A stretch of 64,000 nucleotides of DNA from Saccharospirillaceae bacterium (lineage in GTDB: Bacteria; Pseudomonadota; Gammaproteobacteria; Pseudomonadales; Oceanobacteraceae): positions 141,901 through 205,900 of the forward strand of contig JAJOJJ010000036.1 in assembly GCA_021208685.1 (NCBI GenBank). The letters run 5' to 3'. The notes beneath the pieces were generated by a model. The model was not told the origin of the DNA. It searched no databases and worked only from the letters and a program-made list of their open reading frames with translations. The position numbers were made by a program, and so were the translations under genes. Shown piece after piece: positions 1-8,872 of the stretch. Position 1 is the first letter of the stretch; the number at the start of each line of letters is the position of its first letter.

Positions 1-79
1 ACGTAAGCGGCCACAGGTCAGCGTGCTGGTGCAGGAACATATCGACTGGGCGTTACAGCAACAGCAGAATACACCGTAA
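1..79 (+). CDS. C-terminal fragment of an unidentified protein
   Basis: An open frame enters from the left edge (codons in phase from position 2) and stops at TAA 77-79, giving the last 25 residues, which end in a Gln-rich tail. The fragment resembles the C-terminal tail of LysR-type regulators only loosely, and is too short to assign. It lies on the same strand as the diguanylate cyclase that follows after about 170 bases. Confidence 0.4.
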   Translation, partial: RKRPQVSVLVQEHIDWALQQQQNTP

Positions 80-246
80 GAAGCGCAGCAAACTCAGGGG
101 AGTGCAGGAGTATTGATGGCTACCCGGATGTCGGCTCCCATCTGACTCTGGCCTCAGGTTGCGCAATATCTGTGCGATAGCGTCAGACTGTCTAGACTTC
201 ACAATGACCGGGCGATTTGCAGACGCCTCAGCTGTAGGAGAGCTTT

Positions 247-1296
247 ATGACCATAGCCTCACAACCAGCCCGCGAGCATCAGCGCCTGCAGGCTTTAAAG
301 GAACTGGATATCCTCTATCTGCCGCTGGAGGAACGTTTCGACCGGATTACCCGCATTCTGTGCCGGTTATTTGATGTTCCTGTTGCCTACCTGTCGCTCA
401 TTGACGAAGAGAATCAATGGTTCAAGTCGATTCAGGGTCTGGATCTGATCAGCACACCGCGCTCTGATGCTCTGTGTCAGCACACCCTGCTCGAAGACGA
501 ATATCTGATATGTGAGGATATGACTCAGGACCAGCGTTTTGCCGACAACCCCTACGTGACAGGCGCACCTTATGCGCGTTTTTATGCCGGTTACCTGCTC
601 AAGAGCCGCGAACAGAATGTCGGCACACTCTGTATTGTGGACACCCGGCAACGCACCTTCAGCAAACACGATCTGGCGGCTCTGGCCGATATCGCCTGCT
701 GGGCACAAACCGAACTTAACCTGACTCAGCTCAGTGAAATTCAGGTGCAGCTGATCGGTGAACTGGACGAGGCCTATCAACAGGCACGCATCGACAGCCT
801 TACCCGGCTGTGGAATCAGGGCACCATCAAGCACATTCTGCACCGGGCATTTCAGCGCCATCTGCTGAACCTTACACCCCTGTCGGTTTTAATGATCGAT
901 GCTGACCACTTCAAAAAAGTGAATGACACCTACGGCCATACCGTAGGGGATAAAGTCTTGCAGGGCATTGCCGCAGCCTTACGTCAGGCGCTGCGTCCAC
1001 AGGATGCGGTTGGCCGTTACGGTGGTGAGGAGTTTCTGATTATTCTCGATGACTGCGACCCCCAGCGCGCGGCCGAACTGGCAAAGCGCATCCTGAACCG
1101 GGTGCGCAGCCTCAGTTTTAACGACGTTGCACCGGCTCTGAAAGTAACTCTCAGCATCGGCATTGCCGGCTCAGCCGCACACGGACTGGAAAATGAAACC
1201 GATCTGATCGATCTGGCCGATCAGGCGTTATACCGGGCCAAAAATAATGGCCGGGATCAGATCTGCCTGCTGCATAACACCGGGCCGTCAGAATGA
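247..1296 (+). CDS. GAF-GGDEF diguanylate cyclase
   Basis: Predicted soluble cytoplasmic enzyme making cyclic di-GMP from two GTP. Residues about 20-160 read as a GAF sensor domain. The C-terminal half is a GGDEF domain with the metal-binding stretch MIDADHFKKVNDTYGH and an intact GGEEF active-site loop. An RPQD sequence lies five residues upstream of GGEEF and fits an inhibitory I-site (RxxD), so product feedback is expected. The ATG at 247 follows a good AGGAG at 236-240. No membrane segments or partner domain are seen, so the GAF ligand is unknown. It converges with the histidine kinase operon to its right, with only about 20 bases between the stop codons. Confidence 0.93.
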   Translation: MTIASQPAREHQRLQALKELDILYLPLEERFDRITRILCRLFDVPVAYLSLIDEENQWFKSIQGLDLISTPRSDALCQHTLLEDEYLICEDMTQDQRFADNPYVTGAPYARFYAGYLLKSREQNVGTLCIVDTRQRTFSKHDLAALADIACWAQTELNLTQLSEIQVQLIGELDEAYQQARIDSLTRLWNQGTIKHILHRAFQRHLLNLTPLSVLMIDADHFKKVNDTYGHTVGDKVLQGIAAALRQALRPQDAVGRYGGEEFLIILDDCDPQRAAELAKRILNRVRSLSFNDVAPALKVTLSIGIAGSAAHGLENETDLIDLADQALYRAKNNGRDQICLLHNTGPSE

Positions 1297-1318
1297 AGGG
1301 CGGTACTGGCGATAACCA

Positions 1319-3202
1319 TCAGTGTTCTGCAGGGGCACGTTGCAGCCATTTATTGACCATCGCCCTCACCATCGCAACATTAAGCGGTTTGGCCATATAG
1401 TCATCCATGCCCGCCGCCCGGCATTTCTCCTGAATCCGGTCGGTGGTATTGGCGGTACAGGCTACAACCGGAATATTCAGCCCGGATTCCCGCAGACGCC
1501 GGGTGGTATCAAACCCATCCAGACCTGGCATCTGACAGTCCATCAGGATCAGATCAAATTGCTGTGATTTAACCCGTTCAAGGGCTTCTTCGCCGGAGCT
1601 GACCACATGAATCTGCATTTGCGGACAGGCTTTTAACAGCATTTTTTCGGCAACCTTGGAGTTCACCGGATTATCCTCAACGATCAAGGTGCGTAACCCC
1701 TGCGCTGCCAAAGCATGCTGCTGCTCATGATTGGCTGGCCGCACTCCGAGCGGAAACCTGACCAACACGTTGGTGCCGCCATGCAAACCATCATGAATCT
1801 CAATATGGCCAGCCAATATACGGCTGATGTGATGGCAGATCGTTAAACCAAGACCAATACCGGCATAACGGCGGTTAAACGAGGAATTCACCTGCGCGAA
1901 GGCTTCAAAAACCTGTTGTTTCTGATTCTCGGGAATACCGATGCCGGTATCGGTCACGCTGATGGCCAGCCAGTCATTGCCGTCGTGTTTTATTAACTGC
2001 AGCTGCACGATCACCATGCCACTGTCGGTGAATTTAATGGCGTTATCCACTAAATGCCTTACAACCTGCCGCACCAGTGAAGGATCGAAGCGAATAGCGT
2101 CACGCTGCAATGCGCCATCATAATCCACGACCAGTGATAACCCTTTTTCAAGCGCTCTGGCAGAGAAATTCTGAATCAGATTGTGCAGGACATCCGGGAG
2201 TTTCTGCTCTTTGAAAACCACCGGAAGTTTATTTTTTTCGGTATCAACCACCACCAGAACATCTTCAAGCAGCTGGGTCAGATGGGTAAGAGACTGATCG
2301 GCCGTACGCTTATAATCGTTAAATTCCTCGCGGCTGATATCCTGCTCAAGCAATTGCAGCATACCAATAGCACCATTTAATGGTGTGCGTAACTCATGAC
2401 TCATCATGGCCAGAAATTCACTTTTTGCCCGGCTTGCCTGCTGGGTTTTCTGCTGCTCATTCATTAACTGCCGGGTATAACGCTGCTGATCTTTTTCTGC
2501 CTGTTGCAGTGATTGCGCCAGCTGATTGGCATTCACCTGAAGATGACCGATTTCAGCACCGTCATCGACTTTAATACGGTCACTGGTATTACCATTCGCC
2601 AGACGGGCAATAAAGAGTGCGAGTTTCTCCAGTGGCGGAATGATGGTCAATGAAGCCGCCCGGCCAATAAAAAACGCCAACACAACCACGCCCAATCCCA
2701 CCAGTAATGACTGGCGGAGTGTGGATATTTCCCGATCACGGGTAAATGTATCCGCCATTCCGAGGCGAATGTGACCCAGTGTGGTTGCGGCGGTCGAACC
2801 ATCACCAAATTCAGAGAATTCATCCAGACTCTGAACCTGACGAATAATGTCATAACGCAGATAGCGGATATCCTCAGCCGGAACGTCGCTAAAACGCCCG
2901 GTTTTCTCATTCAGCAATATACGCCCGGAAGCATCATGAATTTCTATCGCAACAATGGCCGGCTGAGACAACGCAGAGCGCACCAGCGGCGTCAGTAATT
3001 CATAATTGCCGGAAATAATCGGATATTCCGCAGATACACCGATATTTTCCAGTACGATATGCGCAATGCTCTGATTTTCCTGACGGATATCAGACCAGCG
3101 GTTCAGCATGTGATAGGTTGTCAGCAACAGTACAACAATCAGAGCCGGCACGGTACCGACCAGCAGTATCCGCCGCCGGATGGACCATTGGCGCAGCGTC
3201 AT
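1319..3202 (-). CDS. Hybrid sensor histidine kinase/response regulator
   Basis: Inner-membrane sensor kinase of 627 residues. It has a transmembrane helix near residues 12-30, a periplasmic sensor region to about 165, a second helix near 166-186, HAMP, and HisKA with SHELRTPLNG. The ATPase domain shows the N box VDNAIKFT, DTGIGIP and GIGLGLTICHH. A C-terminal receiver carries LMDCQMPGLDG (phospho-acceptor Asp) and a conserved KP. No Hpt domain is present, so phosphate must pass to a separate partner, or the receiver acts in cis. It is the last gene of a three-gene operon; its ATG shares one base with the stop of the upstream periplasmic binding protein. That context suggests it reads ligand binding reported by its two neighbours. 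Confidence 0.93.
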   Translation of the reverse strand: MTLRQWSIRRRILLVGTVPALIVVLLLTTYHMLNRWSDIRQENQSIAHIVLENIGVSAEYPIISGNYELLTPLVRSALSQPAIVAIEIHDASGRILLNEKTGRFSDVPAEDIRYLRYDIIRQVQSLDEFSEFGDGSTAATTLGHIRLGMADTFTRDREISTLRQSLLVGLGVVVLAFFIGRAASLTIIPPLEKLALFIARLANGNTSDRIKVDDGAEIGHLQVNANQLAQSLQQAEKDQQRYTRQLMNEQQKTQQASRAKSEFLAMMSHELRTPLNGAIGMLQLLEQDISREEFNDYKRTADQSLTHLTQLLEDVLVVVDTEKNKLPVVFKEQKLPDVLHNLIQNFSARALEKGLSLVVDYDGALQRDAIRFDPSLVRQVVRHLVDNAIKFTDSGMVIVQLQLIKHDGNDWLAISVTDTGIGIPENQKQQVFEAFAQVNSSFNRRYAGIGLGLTICHHISRILAGHIEIHDGLHGGTNVLVRFPLGVRPANHEQQHALAAQGLRTLIVEDNPVNSKVAEKMLLKACPQMQIHVVSSGEEALERVKSQQFDLILMDCQMPGLDGFDTTRRLRESGLNIPVVACTANTTDRIQEKCRAAGMDDYMAKPLNVAMVRAMVNKWLQRAPAEH

Positions 3203-4113
3203 CAGTTCTCTCTCTCGCTGTTCGTTAGCCTCACCGCCAGCTCATCAGCGTCGGGTAACAACAGATTCAGAGAACGTCCAACCTGTTGGTTGTAACGGAC
3301 TTTAAAGTAGGGATTATAGCCGGCATCCGGCCATAGCTGTTCCTTCAGGCCCGTCAGCAGAATTTCACTGAGACGGCGCGCAACGTCATCAAGATCGCTG
3401 TACGTTGTCGCCAGCGCGCCGGCTTTTATGTACGCACTCGATGGCCCAATCAAGGGTTTATTCTGGCGGTAAGCCGTGATCAGAATATTTTTGATATTGG
3501 TTGAACTGTACAGCTCAGTGTCATAAGTACCAATCAGGGCATGACTGTTTTTCAGCAGATCCAGCAAAGCACGGTTCAGGTTACCGTATTGATCGACAAA
3601 ATAAGGGGTCACCAGAGCCTGCTGTAAGGGTAATGCCGATAAACCGCTGTTCTTCCACTGCGCTTTATCCTGCACGAGAATTCCCAGCGGCCGGTCGCTA
3701 CCGAGAATACTTTTCGCCAGCGCCACCTGTCGCTTAAGCGGTGGTTCAAGATAAAGCGCTGAAGCCAGCTGCTGCCGATAAGCGGCAGCCGCATCACGGC
3801 TGACAAATACCGCAACCGCGGCAGGCGAGTGTTCAAAAGACCAGGATTCCAGCGCCTGTGGACCAACCAGAACAACCGCATCGTATGATTGCCAGCCAGC
3901 CTCAGGGGGTTCATGCAGCAACCGCAATTCGGAGCGGGTTTCAAGCAGCGCGGATGTTTTCTCGACCAGTTGTTCTACTGAAGGGAGTTTTTCGTGAGCA
4001 ACAAAGACGATACGCGCATCGTCTGCCTGCGCAGAGATCGCCAGCATGCATGTCAGCAGACAGATACTGAGCCAGCGGTAAACGGTGTGTGCATCCTTGC
4101 AACCAAAAAACAT
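3202..4113 (-). CDS. Periplasmic ABC-type substrate-binding protein
   Basis: A 303-residue protein with an N-terminal signal peptide ending near SAQA. The body has the alternating strand/helix pattern of a type I periplasmic binding protein, with segments such as LALAKSILGSDRPLGILVQD and YRQNKPLIGPSSAYIKAGAL typical of the DUF534/YtrF-like group. No ABC permease or ATPase gene is adjacent, so a purely sensory role with the downstream histidine kinase is more likely than import. One-base overlaps join it to both neighbours, indicating translational coupling. The ligand cannot be read from sequence. Confidence 0.75.
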   Translation of the reverse strand: MFFGCKDAHTVYRWLSICLLTCMLAISAQADDARIVFVAHEKLPSVEQLVEKTSALLETRSELRLLHEPPEAGWQSYDAVVLVGPQALESWSFEHSPAAVAVFVSRDAAAAYRQQLASALYLEPPLKRQVALAKSILGSDRPLGILVQDKAQWKNSGLSALPLQQALVTPYFVDQYGNLNRALLDLLKNSHALIGTYDTELYSSTNIKNILITAYRQNKPLIGPSSAYIKAGALATTYSDLDDVARRLSEILLTGLKEQLWPDAGYNPYFKVRYNQQVGRSLNLLLPDADELAVRLTNSEREN

Positions 4114-6389
4114 TAAAAATCTAGCCCTGCCTGAAAGTAGTACAAGTCACGGGTTGAATAGCGCTGATCTGCGTACGCCAGAGGAAAATCATCAATCAGG
4201 TGCTGCAAAAAGAAGCCTGCCCATGGTTTATAACCATTGAATGACCAGGTTTTCTTGGTATTAATTTCATAACGACGGTAACGATTTGTTTCGTTGTAGG
4301 CATCCAGCCAGAAATGCGAGGCCGTGACACTCCAGCCGTCGCCCTGATGGTGCCAACTCACGACCAGATTGTCTTGTGCTGTCTGTCGCAGTTCAACAAC
4401 GGAAAGCGAACGGCGCTGTTTTTCTGTCAACTCTGATGTATCCCCGAGGGTTACGTCTGCATCGATATAGGCGGCCGTTAACCAAAACCAGTTCCGGCTG
4501 TCGGGCTGCCATTGTAACTGCATTTCGGCACCATTGATATTCATCTTAGTATCAGAGTCAACCGATAATGAATTCAGGGCAATATGGTCTGATATTAACT
4601 GCGTCAGTTTGTCCTGATAGACCTTTATATCCAGCTCAAGATTCAGGTCTGAGAATTTGCCGTAATAACCGAGTTCAGTACTGGCGATTTTCTCATGTTT
4701 CAGATCACGCGATACCGCCGTCTGATTCACATATATACGCCCATCATTCAGATTCAGGTAATTGTCACCGAGGTTTTTTACCCGGATGGAATACTCTGGC
4801 TCCTGCTCAAGCAGGTCCGGTGAGCGTACCGCTTCGGAATACACCAGACGGATACTGTGCTGCGGAGCAAGCAGCCAGTTAAACGCAAGCCGCGGTGAAA
4901 ACGCACTGTCGTTGGTGTCTTCCGCTTCATACATGCCGCCGGCATTCATCAGCAGATAAGGCGTCATGCGCCATTCAGCATTGGCAAACAAACGATACGT
5001 GTCGTTGTGCACACGGCCATTAAAATAGGTTTCCGAATCCACCTGATCACGGCGGAAGCTGATACCGGAAACGGTACGCAACGTATCGCTCCACTGCATC
5101 GTATCCTGCCATTCAATATCGTAACGATCTTCGCGCAGATTGCGCTCAGTATCGCCACACACCATTTCTTTCAGCTGTAAAAAATCAGTCCCGTTAAAGC
5201 CCCGCGTATAAATATTACGGGCGCTGTCCAGCTGCTCCTGAGTAATATCCAGCGCTAACCCCTGATTCGCCAGAAGCAAGGTTTCAACGTCAGCCGGTGT
5301 TACCAGACCTGCCGCGATGCCACCGACCAGGTTATCGCCATCGGCGGTGCCCACCAGCCGACTGATCCCCAGCACAGAATTACTCCACTGTGGATTTTGC
5401 TGGTACAGACTGAATAATTCCGGGTCCAGTGACAGGGTTGGCAGGCAAGCGGCGCTGCGTTGTTTGCGGTTATCCGTCTGCCAGTAAGCCTGCAAATGCG
5501 AGCTGTGATTGGCGCTGAACTCGGTTCTGATCCGGCTCCACAGATAGCCTTGTTTGGTTTCCTGATCCGGCGCATCCATTTCATAAGATTCACGGCGGAT
5601 GTCAGTATGCCCCTGCTTGAGCGACGCCTGCAGACTGAGCTGGGTAATGCTGTCGAGCGGACGATTGAAATAGGCCGTAACAAACCCGTGGCGGCGACTG
5701 TCACGATATTCATCATCGCCGCCGCTCGCATCGCGCCCGTCAAAGCCATCATCGGCACGGATCAGAGCGGTAATGCGGTAGCTGTTCTGATTGCTTTCGC
5801 CGGAATAGCTGACAAAACCATCGTCTACACCGTTGTTACCTGTGCGGTAACGCATACGGGTTCCCAGTGTATCCCCCGGATGTTTGGTGACGATGTTAAT
5901 GACACCGAGAAAAGAGTTAGCACCATAGGTCGCTGCATTGGGGCCACGGGTCACCTCAATCCTCAGGATATCTTCCAGCGCGACCGGGATATCATCCCAG
6001 ACCACGGAAGCGATGCCGGCTTTAAACACCGAGCGGCCATCCACCAGCACCTGCAAACGGCGCATGATGTTCGGGTTAGAAGCATGGTAAGCAATCGACG
6101 TGTTGTTTTCGTCATCGCCATGGCCAATGCTCATGCCCGGAACAAAACGCATCAGCTCCGGCAGGCTGCGCACACCCCAGGCGGCAATCTGGGCAGCCTC
6201 AATCACAGTAACGCTGGCCGGAACCTCAGCACGGGGCTGCTTCAGACGCGATGCGGTCAGCACCACAGGGATGTCGTCATCCAGAACGAACGGCGTATCC
6301 AGTTCAAAGCTGTCATATTCATCGGTCAGCGCGGTTTCTGACAGAAGCAGCGCGCTGCACAGGCTGAATATTATCCGTGTTTTTGACAT
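4113..6389 (-). CDS. TonB-dependent outer-membrane receptor
   Basis: Outer-membrane gated channel of 758 residues from the chosen start. After a signal peptide (MSKTRIIFSLCSALLL) the plug domain shows VVLTASRLKQPRAEVPASVTVI, LPELMRFVPGMSIG and RIEVTRGPNAATYGANSFLGVINIVTK. The rest is a beta barrel ending in the expected terminal Phe (QAGLDF). The frame extends upstream to a GTG at 6443, but the ATG at 6389 starts directly on the signal peptide; an ATG at 6404 is the alternative, and none has a strong ribosome binding site. First gene of an operon with a periplasmic binding protein and a hybrid kinase. No Fur-like site was seen upstream and the substrate is unknown. Confidence 0.88.
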   Translation of the reverse strand: MSKTRIIFSLCSALLLSETALTDEYDSFELDTPFVLDDDIPVVLTASRLKQPRAEVPASVTVIEAAQIAAWGVRSLPELMRFVPGMSIGHGDDENNTSIAYHASNPNIMRRLQVLVDGRSVFKAGIASVVWDDIPVALEDILRIEVTRGPNAATYGANSFLGVINIVTKHPGDTLGTRMRYRTGNNGVDDGFVSYSGESNQNSYRITALIRADDGFDGRDASGGDDEYRDSRRHGFVTAYFNRPLDSITQLSLQASLKQGHTDIRRESYEMDAPDQETKQGYLWSRIRTEFSANHSSHLQAYWQTDNRKQRSAACLPTLSLDPELFSLYQQNPQWSNSVLGISRLVGTADGDNLVGGIAAGLVTPADVETLLLANQGLALDITQEQLDSARNIYTRGFNGTDFLQLKEMVCGDTERNLREDRYDIEWQDTMQWSDTLRTVSGISFRRDQVDSETYFNGRVHNDTYRLFANAEWRMTPYLLMNAGGMYEAEDTNDSAFSPRLAFNWLLAPQHSIRLVYSEAVRSPDLLEQEPEYSIRVKNLGDNYLNLNDGRIYVNQTAVSRDLKHEKIASTELGYYGKFSDLNLELDIKVYQDKLTQLISDHIALNSLSVDSDTKMNINGAEMQLQWQPDSRNWFWLTAAYIDADVTLGDTSELTEKQRRSLSVVELRQTAQDNLVVSWHHQGDGWSVTASHFWLDAYNETNRYRRYEINTKKTWSFNGYKPWAGFFLQHLIDDFPLAYADQRYSTRDLYYFQAGLDF

Positions 6390-6593
6390 GATATTTATGG
6401 TCATACTACACACAAGAACCCCGGTATCCGTCGGAAATAGCACTCTGTTTCACGTCCTGCCTGATCAATAGCCGGTGTCCATTCGGGCTGCACGAAACTA
6501 TTTTAGCGTACATAAACACATGCAGAGACCTGTTCGAGTCTAGGCGCCAGTGTCCCATCGGTAAACGTTGAGGCGCTTTATACTTATGGCAGA

Positions 6594-6622
6594 CTGACAG
6601 AGCAAGGCCCAGTCGATATAAT
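6594..6622 (+). promoter_or_regulatory. Sigma-70 promoter of ppa
   Basis: A -35 of CTGACA (6594-6599) and a perfect TATAAT -10 (6617-6622) are separated by exactly 17 bases, 37 bases before the ppa start. The position predicts a leader of about 30 bases. Confidence 0.75.
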
Positions 6623-6658
6623 CCGCGCATTCTGTTCAATAACCCTCAGGAAAACCCT

Positions 6659-7183
6659 ATGAGCTACAACGCCATTCCGGCCGGTAAAGACCTGCCTAAC
6701 GATTTCTACGTGGTCATCGAAATTCCGGCCAATCACGCGCCAATCAAATACGAAATCGATAAAGACATGGACTGCCTGCTGGTTGACCGCTTTATGGCAA
6801 CCCCTATGTTTTACCCGGCCAACTACGGTTACATCCCGAACACACTGGCTGACGACGGCGATGCGCTGGACGTTCTGGTGATTACCCCGTACCCGGTCCA
6901 GCCAGGATCCGTCATCCGCGCCCGCGCCGTTGGCGTTCTGAATATGGAAGATGAAGCCGGTGGCGATGCCAAGCTGGTTGCAGTCCCTCATCAGAAACTG
7001 ACCCAGATTTACAACGATGTGAACGACATCGACGATGTTCCGCAGCTGCTGCGTGACCAGATTGCTCATTTCTTTGAAAACTACAAAGATCTGGAAAAAG
7101 GTAAGTGGGTTAAGGTTCAGGGCTGGGGTAACGCCGAAGAAGCCCGTGGTATGATTGTTAAAGCCGCAGAAGCCGCCAAATAA
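6659..7183 (+). CDS. ppa: Inorganic pyrophosphatase (family I)
   Basis: Soluble 174-residue hexameric-type enzyme that hydrolyses pyrophosphate and pulls biosynthetic reactions forward. The sequence matches bacterial family I enzymes throughout. It includes [17 protein letters not shown], the [14 protein letters not shown] stretch, and the metal-binding acidic cluster [13 protein letters not shown] with a further Asp further on. Length is normal. AGGA at 6646-6649 precedes the ATG by about nine bases. It is monocistronic: a strong sigma-70 promoter lies just upstream and a bidirectional terminator follows. Confidence 0.98.
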   Translation: MSYNAIPAGKDLPNDFYVVIEIPANHAPIKYEIDKDMDCLLVDRFMATPMFYPANYGYIPNTLADDGDALDVLVITPYPVQPGSVIRARAVGVLNMEDEAGGDAKLVAVPHQKLTQIYNDVNDIDDVPQLLRDQIAHFFENYKDLEKGKWVKVQGWGNAEEARGMIVKAAEAAK

Positions 7184-7219
7184 AAAGACCGGTGCCGCCA
7201 GTGGATACTGACGCGCAAT

Positions 7220-7247
7220 AAAAAAGGGAGCTCCGGCTCCCTTTTTT
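7220..7247. terminator. Bidirectional rho-independent terminator
   Basis: GGGAGC (7226-7231) pairs with GCTCCC (7236-7241) over a four-base loop, with A5 before and T6 after, so it can serve both ppa (+) and the LOV gene (-). Confidence 0.9.
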
Positions 7248-7262
7248 ACACTGCGCCGGGTA

Positions 7263-7727
7263 TCAGCTCAGTCCGGCCTGCAGATCCGCCAAAGCCCGTT
7301 CGGCTTTGAGAGCACGTTCTTCAAACTCAACCTGAGCCGTCACATCCTTCTGAATGCCGATGTAATAGGTCAGCTGATCATCATCGTTATACACCGGTGA
7401 AATACTCAGCTCATTCCAGAACAGGCTGCCATCTTTACGGTAGTTACGCAGAACAACCCGGGAGCTTTTACCATCAGCAATGGCGCTGCGGATCGCGGTC
7501 AATCCATCCTGATCGCGGTCACCGGCCTGCAAAAAGCGGCAATCCTGATACAGAATTTCATCGGCACGATAGCCCGTAAGACGCTCAAATGCCTTATTCA
7601 CATAGATCAGGATGTTGTCATCGCCTTCCTGTTCTGCGATCACAATACCGTCATTGGATGCATCAACGGCCTTCTTTAATAATTCCAGACTGATCGGGCC
7701 CTGCTCATCGTTCAGGTCATTGACCAT
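7263..7727 (-). CDS. Short LOV-domain blue-light photoreceptor
   Basis: A 154-residue protein made almost entirely of one PAS/LOV domain. The flavin-adduct motif reads YQDCRFLQ, with the photoactive Cys at about residue 63, followed by GDRDQ, VLRNYRKDGSLFWNELSISPV and YYIGIQKDVT. A short C-terminal helix with no effector domain follows. The Asp before the Cys (Asn in plant LOV domains) is, as I recall, shared with the short LOV protein PpSB1-LOV of Pseudomonas putida, to which this is closely similar throughout. The ATG at 7727 has GGAGG about six bases upstream and beats the GTG at 7739. It is divergent from a LitR/CarH-like regulator; in P. putida short LOV proteins lie beside PplR regulators and are needed for light-induced transcription. 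Confidence 0.9.
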   Translation of the reverse strand: MVNDLNDEQGPISLELLKKAVDASNDGIVIAEQEGDDNILIYVNKAFERLTGYRADEILYQDCRFLQAGDRDQDGLTAIRSAIADGKSSRVVLRNYRKDGSLFWNELSISPVYNDDDQLTYYIGIQKDVTAQVEFEERALKAERALADLQAGLS

Positions 7728-7809
7728 GGTCGCCTCCACTATTTAGTCCGCTCAAGGTAATTTCCATGGTGTTCGCGGTCAAGTATGTCACTCATAGCAG
7801 CGCCGTTTT

Positions 7810-7838
7810 TTTACTTTGTGTATAAGTACTTATAGAAT
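7810..7838 (+). promoter_or_regulatory. Candidate promoter with 14-bp palindrome before the LitR-like gene
   Basis: A -35-like TTTACT (7810-7815) and -10-like TAGAAT (7833-7838) have 17-base spacing. The perfect palindrome TATAAGTACTTATA (7821-7834) fills the spacer, where MerR-family proteins usually bind. It does not match the direct-repeat box reported for PplR1, so the bound protein is uncertain. Confidence 0.45.
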
Positions 7839-7939
7839 CTGAAAAATTTTTGAATAACCTTGTACAGCAACCGTCCGGTACCGATTCCGGCACAGCAACA
7901 ACCCCGGCAACACTAAGAGCCAGCGGAGAACCACCGGCG

Positions 7940-8872
7940 ATGTCTAACCCCGCAAGCGATCCTAACATGGCTTATTTCCCGATCCGGGTAGTATCCAGTG
8001 AGACCGGCGTTAACGCCATCACCCTGCGTGCCTGGGAAAGGCGCTATGGCCTGATACAGCCCAAACGAACCGCCAAAGGGCACAGACTCTACACGGAACA
8101 GGATATCCGCCTCATTCATCAGGTCGTCACCCTGCTCAATCGTGGCATCCCGATATCTCAGGCACAGGCCATGATCAACAATGGTGAAGAGCTGCCTGAT
8201 GCCCCTCTCAGCGCCCCGGCAAAGCCTTCGCAGTGGCAACATTACCGCGAACGCCTGCATAAGGCCGTACAGGATTTTGATGATCAGCAAGTAGCCGCCT
8301 TATTTCAGGAAGTCAGCCAGTTTTTTCCGGTTGATGTCGCCATGCGCTTTCTGTTTATTCCGCTCTATCATCACCTGCGCGATAACCTCAGCCAGACGCT
8401 GGGCATGGCACGCCTGCGCTTTTATGCGGCAATACTGCAAGCACGTCTGGCGTCACGCCTGACAGAAGAATACCGCGATGATCATCAACAGGAAGAAAAA
8501 GCACCGCAGGTATTAATAGCCAACTGTACCTGGGAAGATGACATTCAGCAGTTGCAGTTGGCCATTCTGCTGAAGCAACTGGGCCTGCGTCCGCTGTGGT
8601 TCAGTGGCATGCTGACCCCGAATCAACTGGCAGAGCTGCTGCAGGCCAAACACTGGCAGGCGGCCTTGTTCCATATTGGTACCGACCAGAATGCTATGCA
8701 GCTTGGTCAGCTGCAGCGTCTGGCCCGCGAAGGCGGCTTACCTGTGTTTGTCACCGGTTATCACAGCAACAGCCAGAGCAACCTGCTGGCCCACGGCCTG
8801 ATTACTCTTGGCGACGACACCCACCAGGCGGCCCTGACCATCCGCGACCTGCTGATGAGCCTGCCTGAATGA
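7940..8872 (+). CDS. LitR/CarH-like MerR-family regulator (B12-independent class)
   Basis: DNA-binding regulator of 310 residues. The N-terminal MerR helix-turn-helix contains VSSETGVNAITLRAWERRYG and KGHRLYTEQDI. The rest has the two-part cobalamin-binding architecture of CarH/LitR, but the B12-ligating His region is replaced by NCTWEDDIQQLQL. This fits the class that does not use adenosyl-B12 and instead works with a LOV protein. The frame is open from TTG 7850, but ATG 7940 has GGAGA upstream and the promoter lies at 7810-7838, so 7940 is preferred. Its stop overlaps the rsmC start (ATGA), so the two are probably co-transcribed. Confidence 0.85.
   Translation: MSNPASDPNMAYFPIRVVSSETGVNAITLRAWERRYGLIQPKRTAKGHRLYTEQDIRLIHQVVTLLNRGIPISQAQAMINNGEELPDAPLSAPAKPSQWQHYRERLHKAVQDFDDQQVAALFQEVSQFFPVDVAMRFLFIPLYHHLRDNLSQTLGMARLRFYAAILQARLASRLTEEYRDDHQQEEKAPQVLIANCTWEDDIQQLQLAILLKQLGLRPLWFSGMLTPNQLAELLQAKHWQAALFHIGTDQNAMQLGQLQRLAREGGLPVFVTGYHSNSQSNLLAHGLITLGDDTHQAALTIRDLLMSLPE

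Noticed and set aside
7861..7884. TGTACA as a PplR-type light box
   Set aside because: The second half-site expected after 12 bases (TGTACA/TGTATA) is absent; the sequence there is TACCGA.
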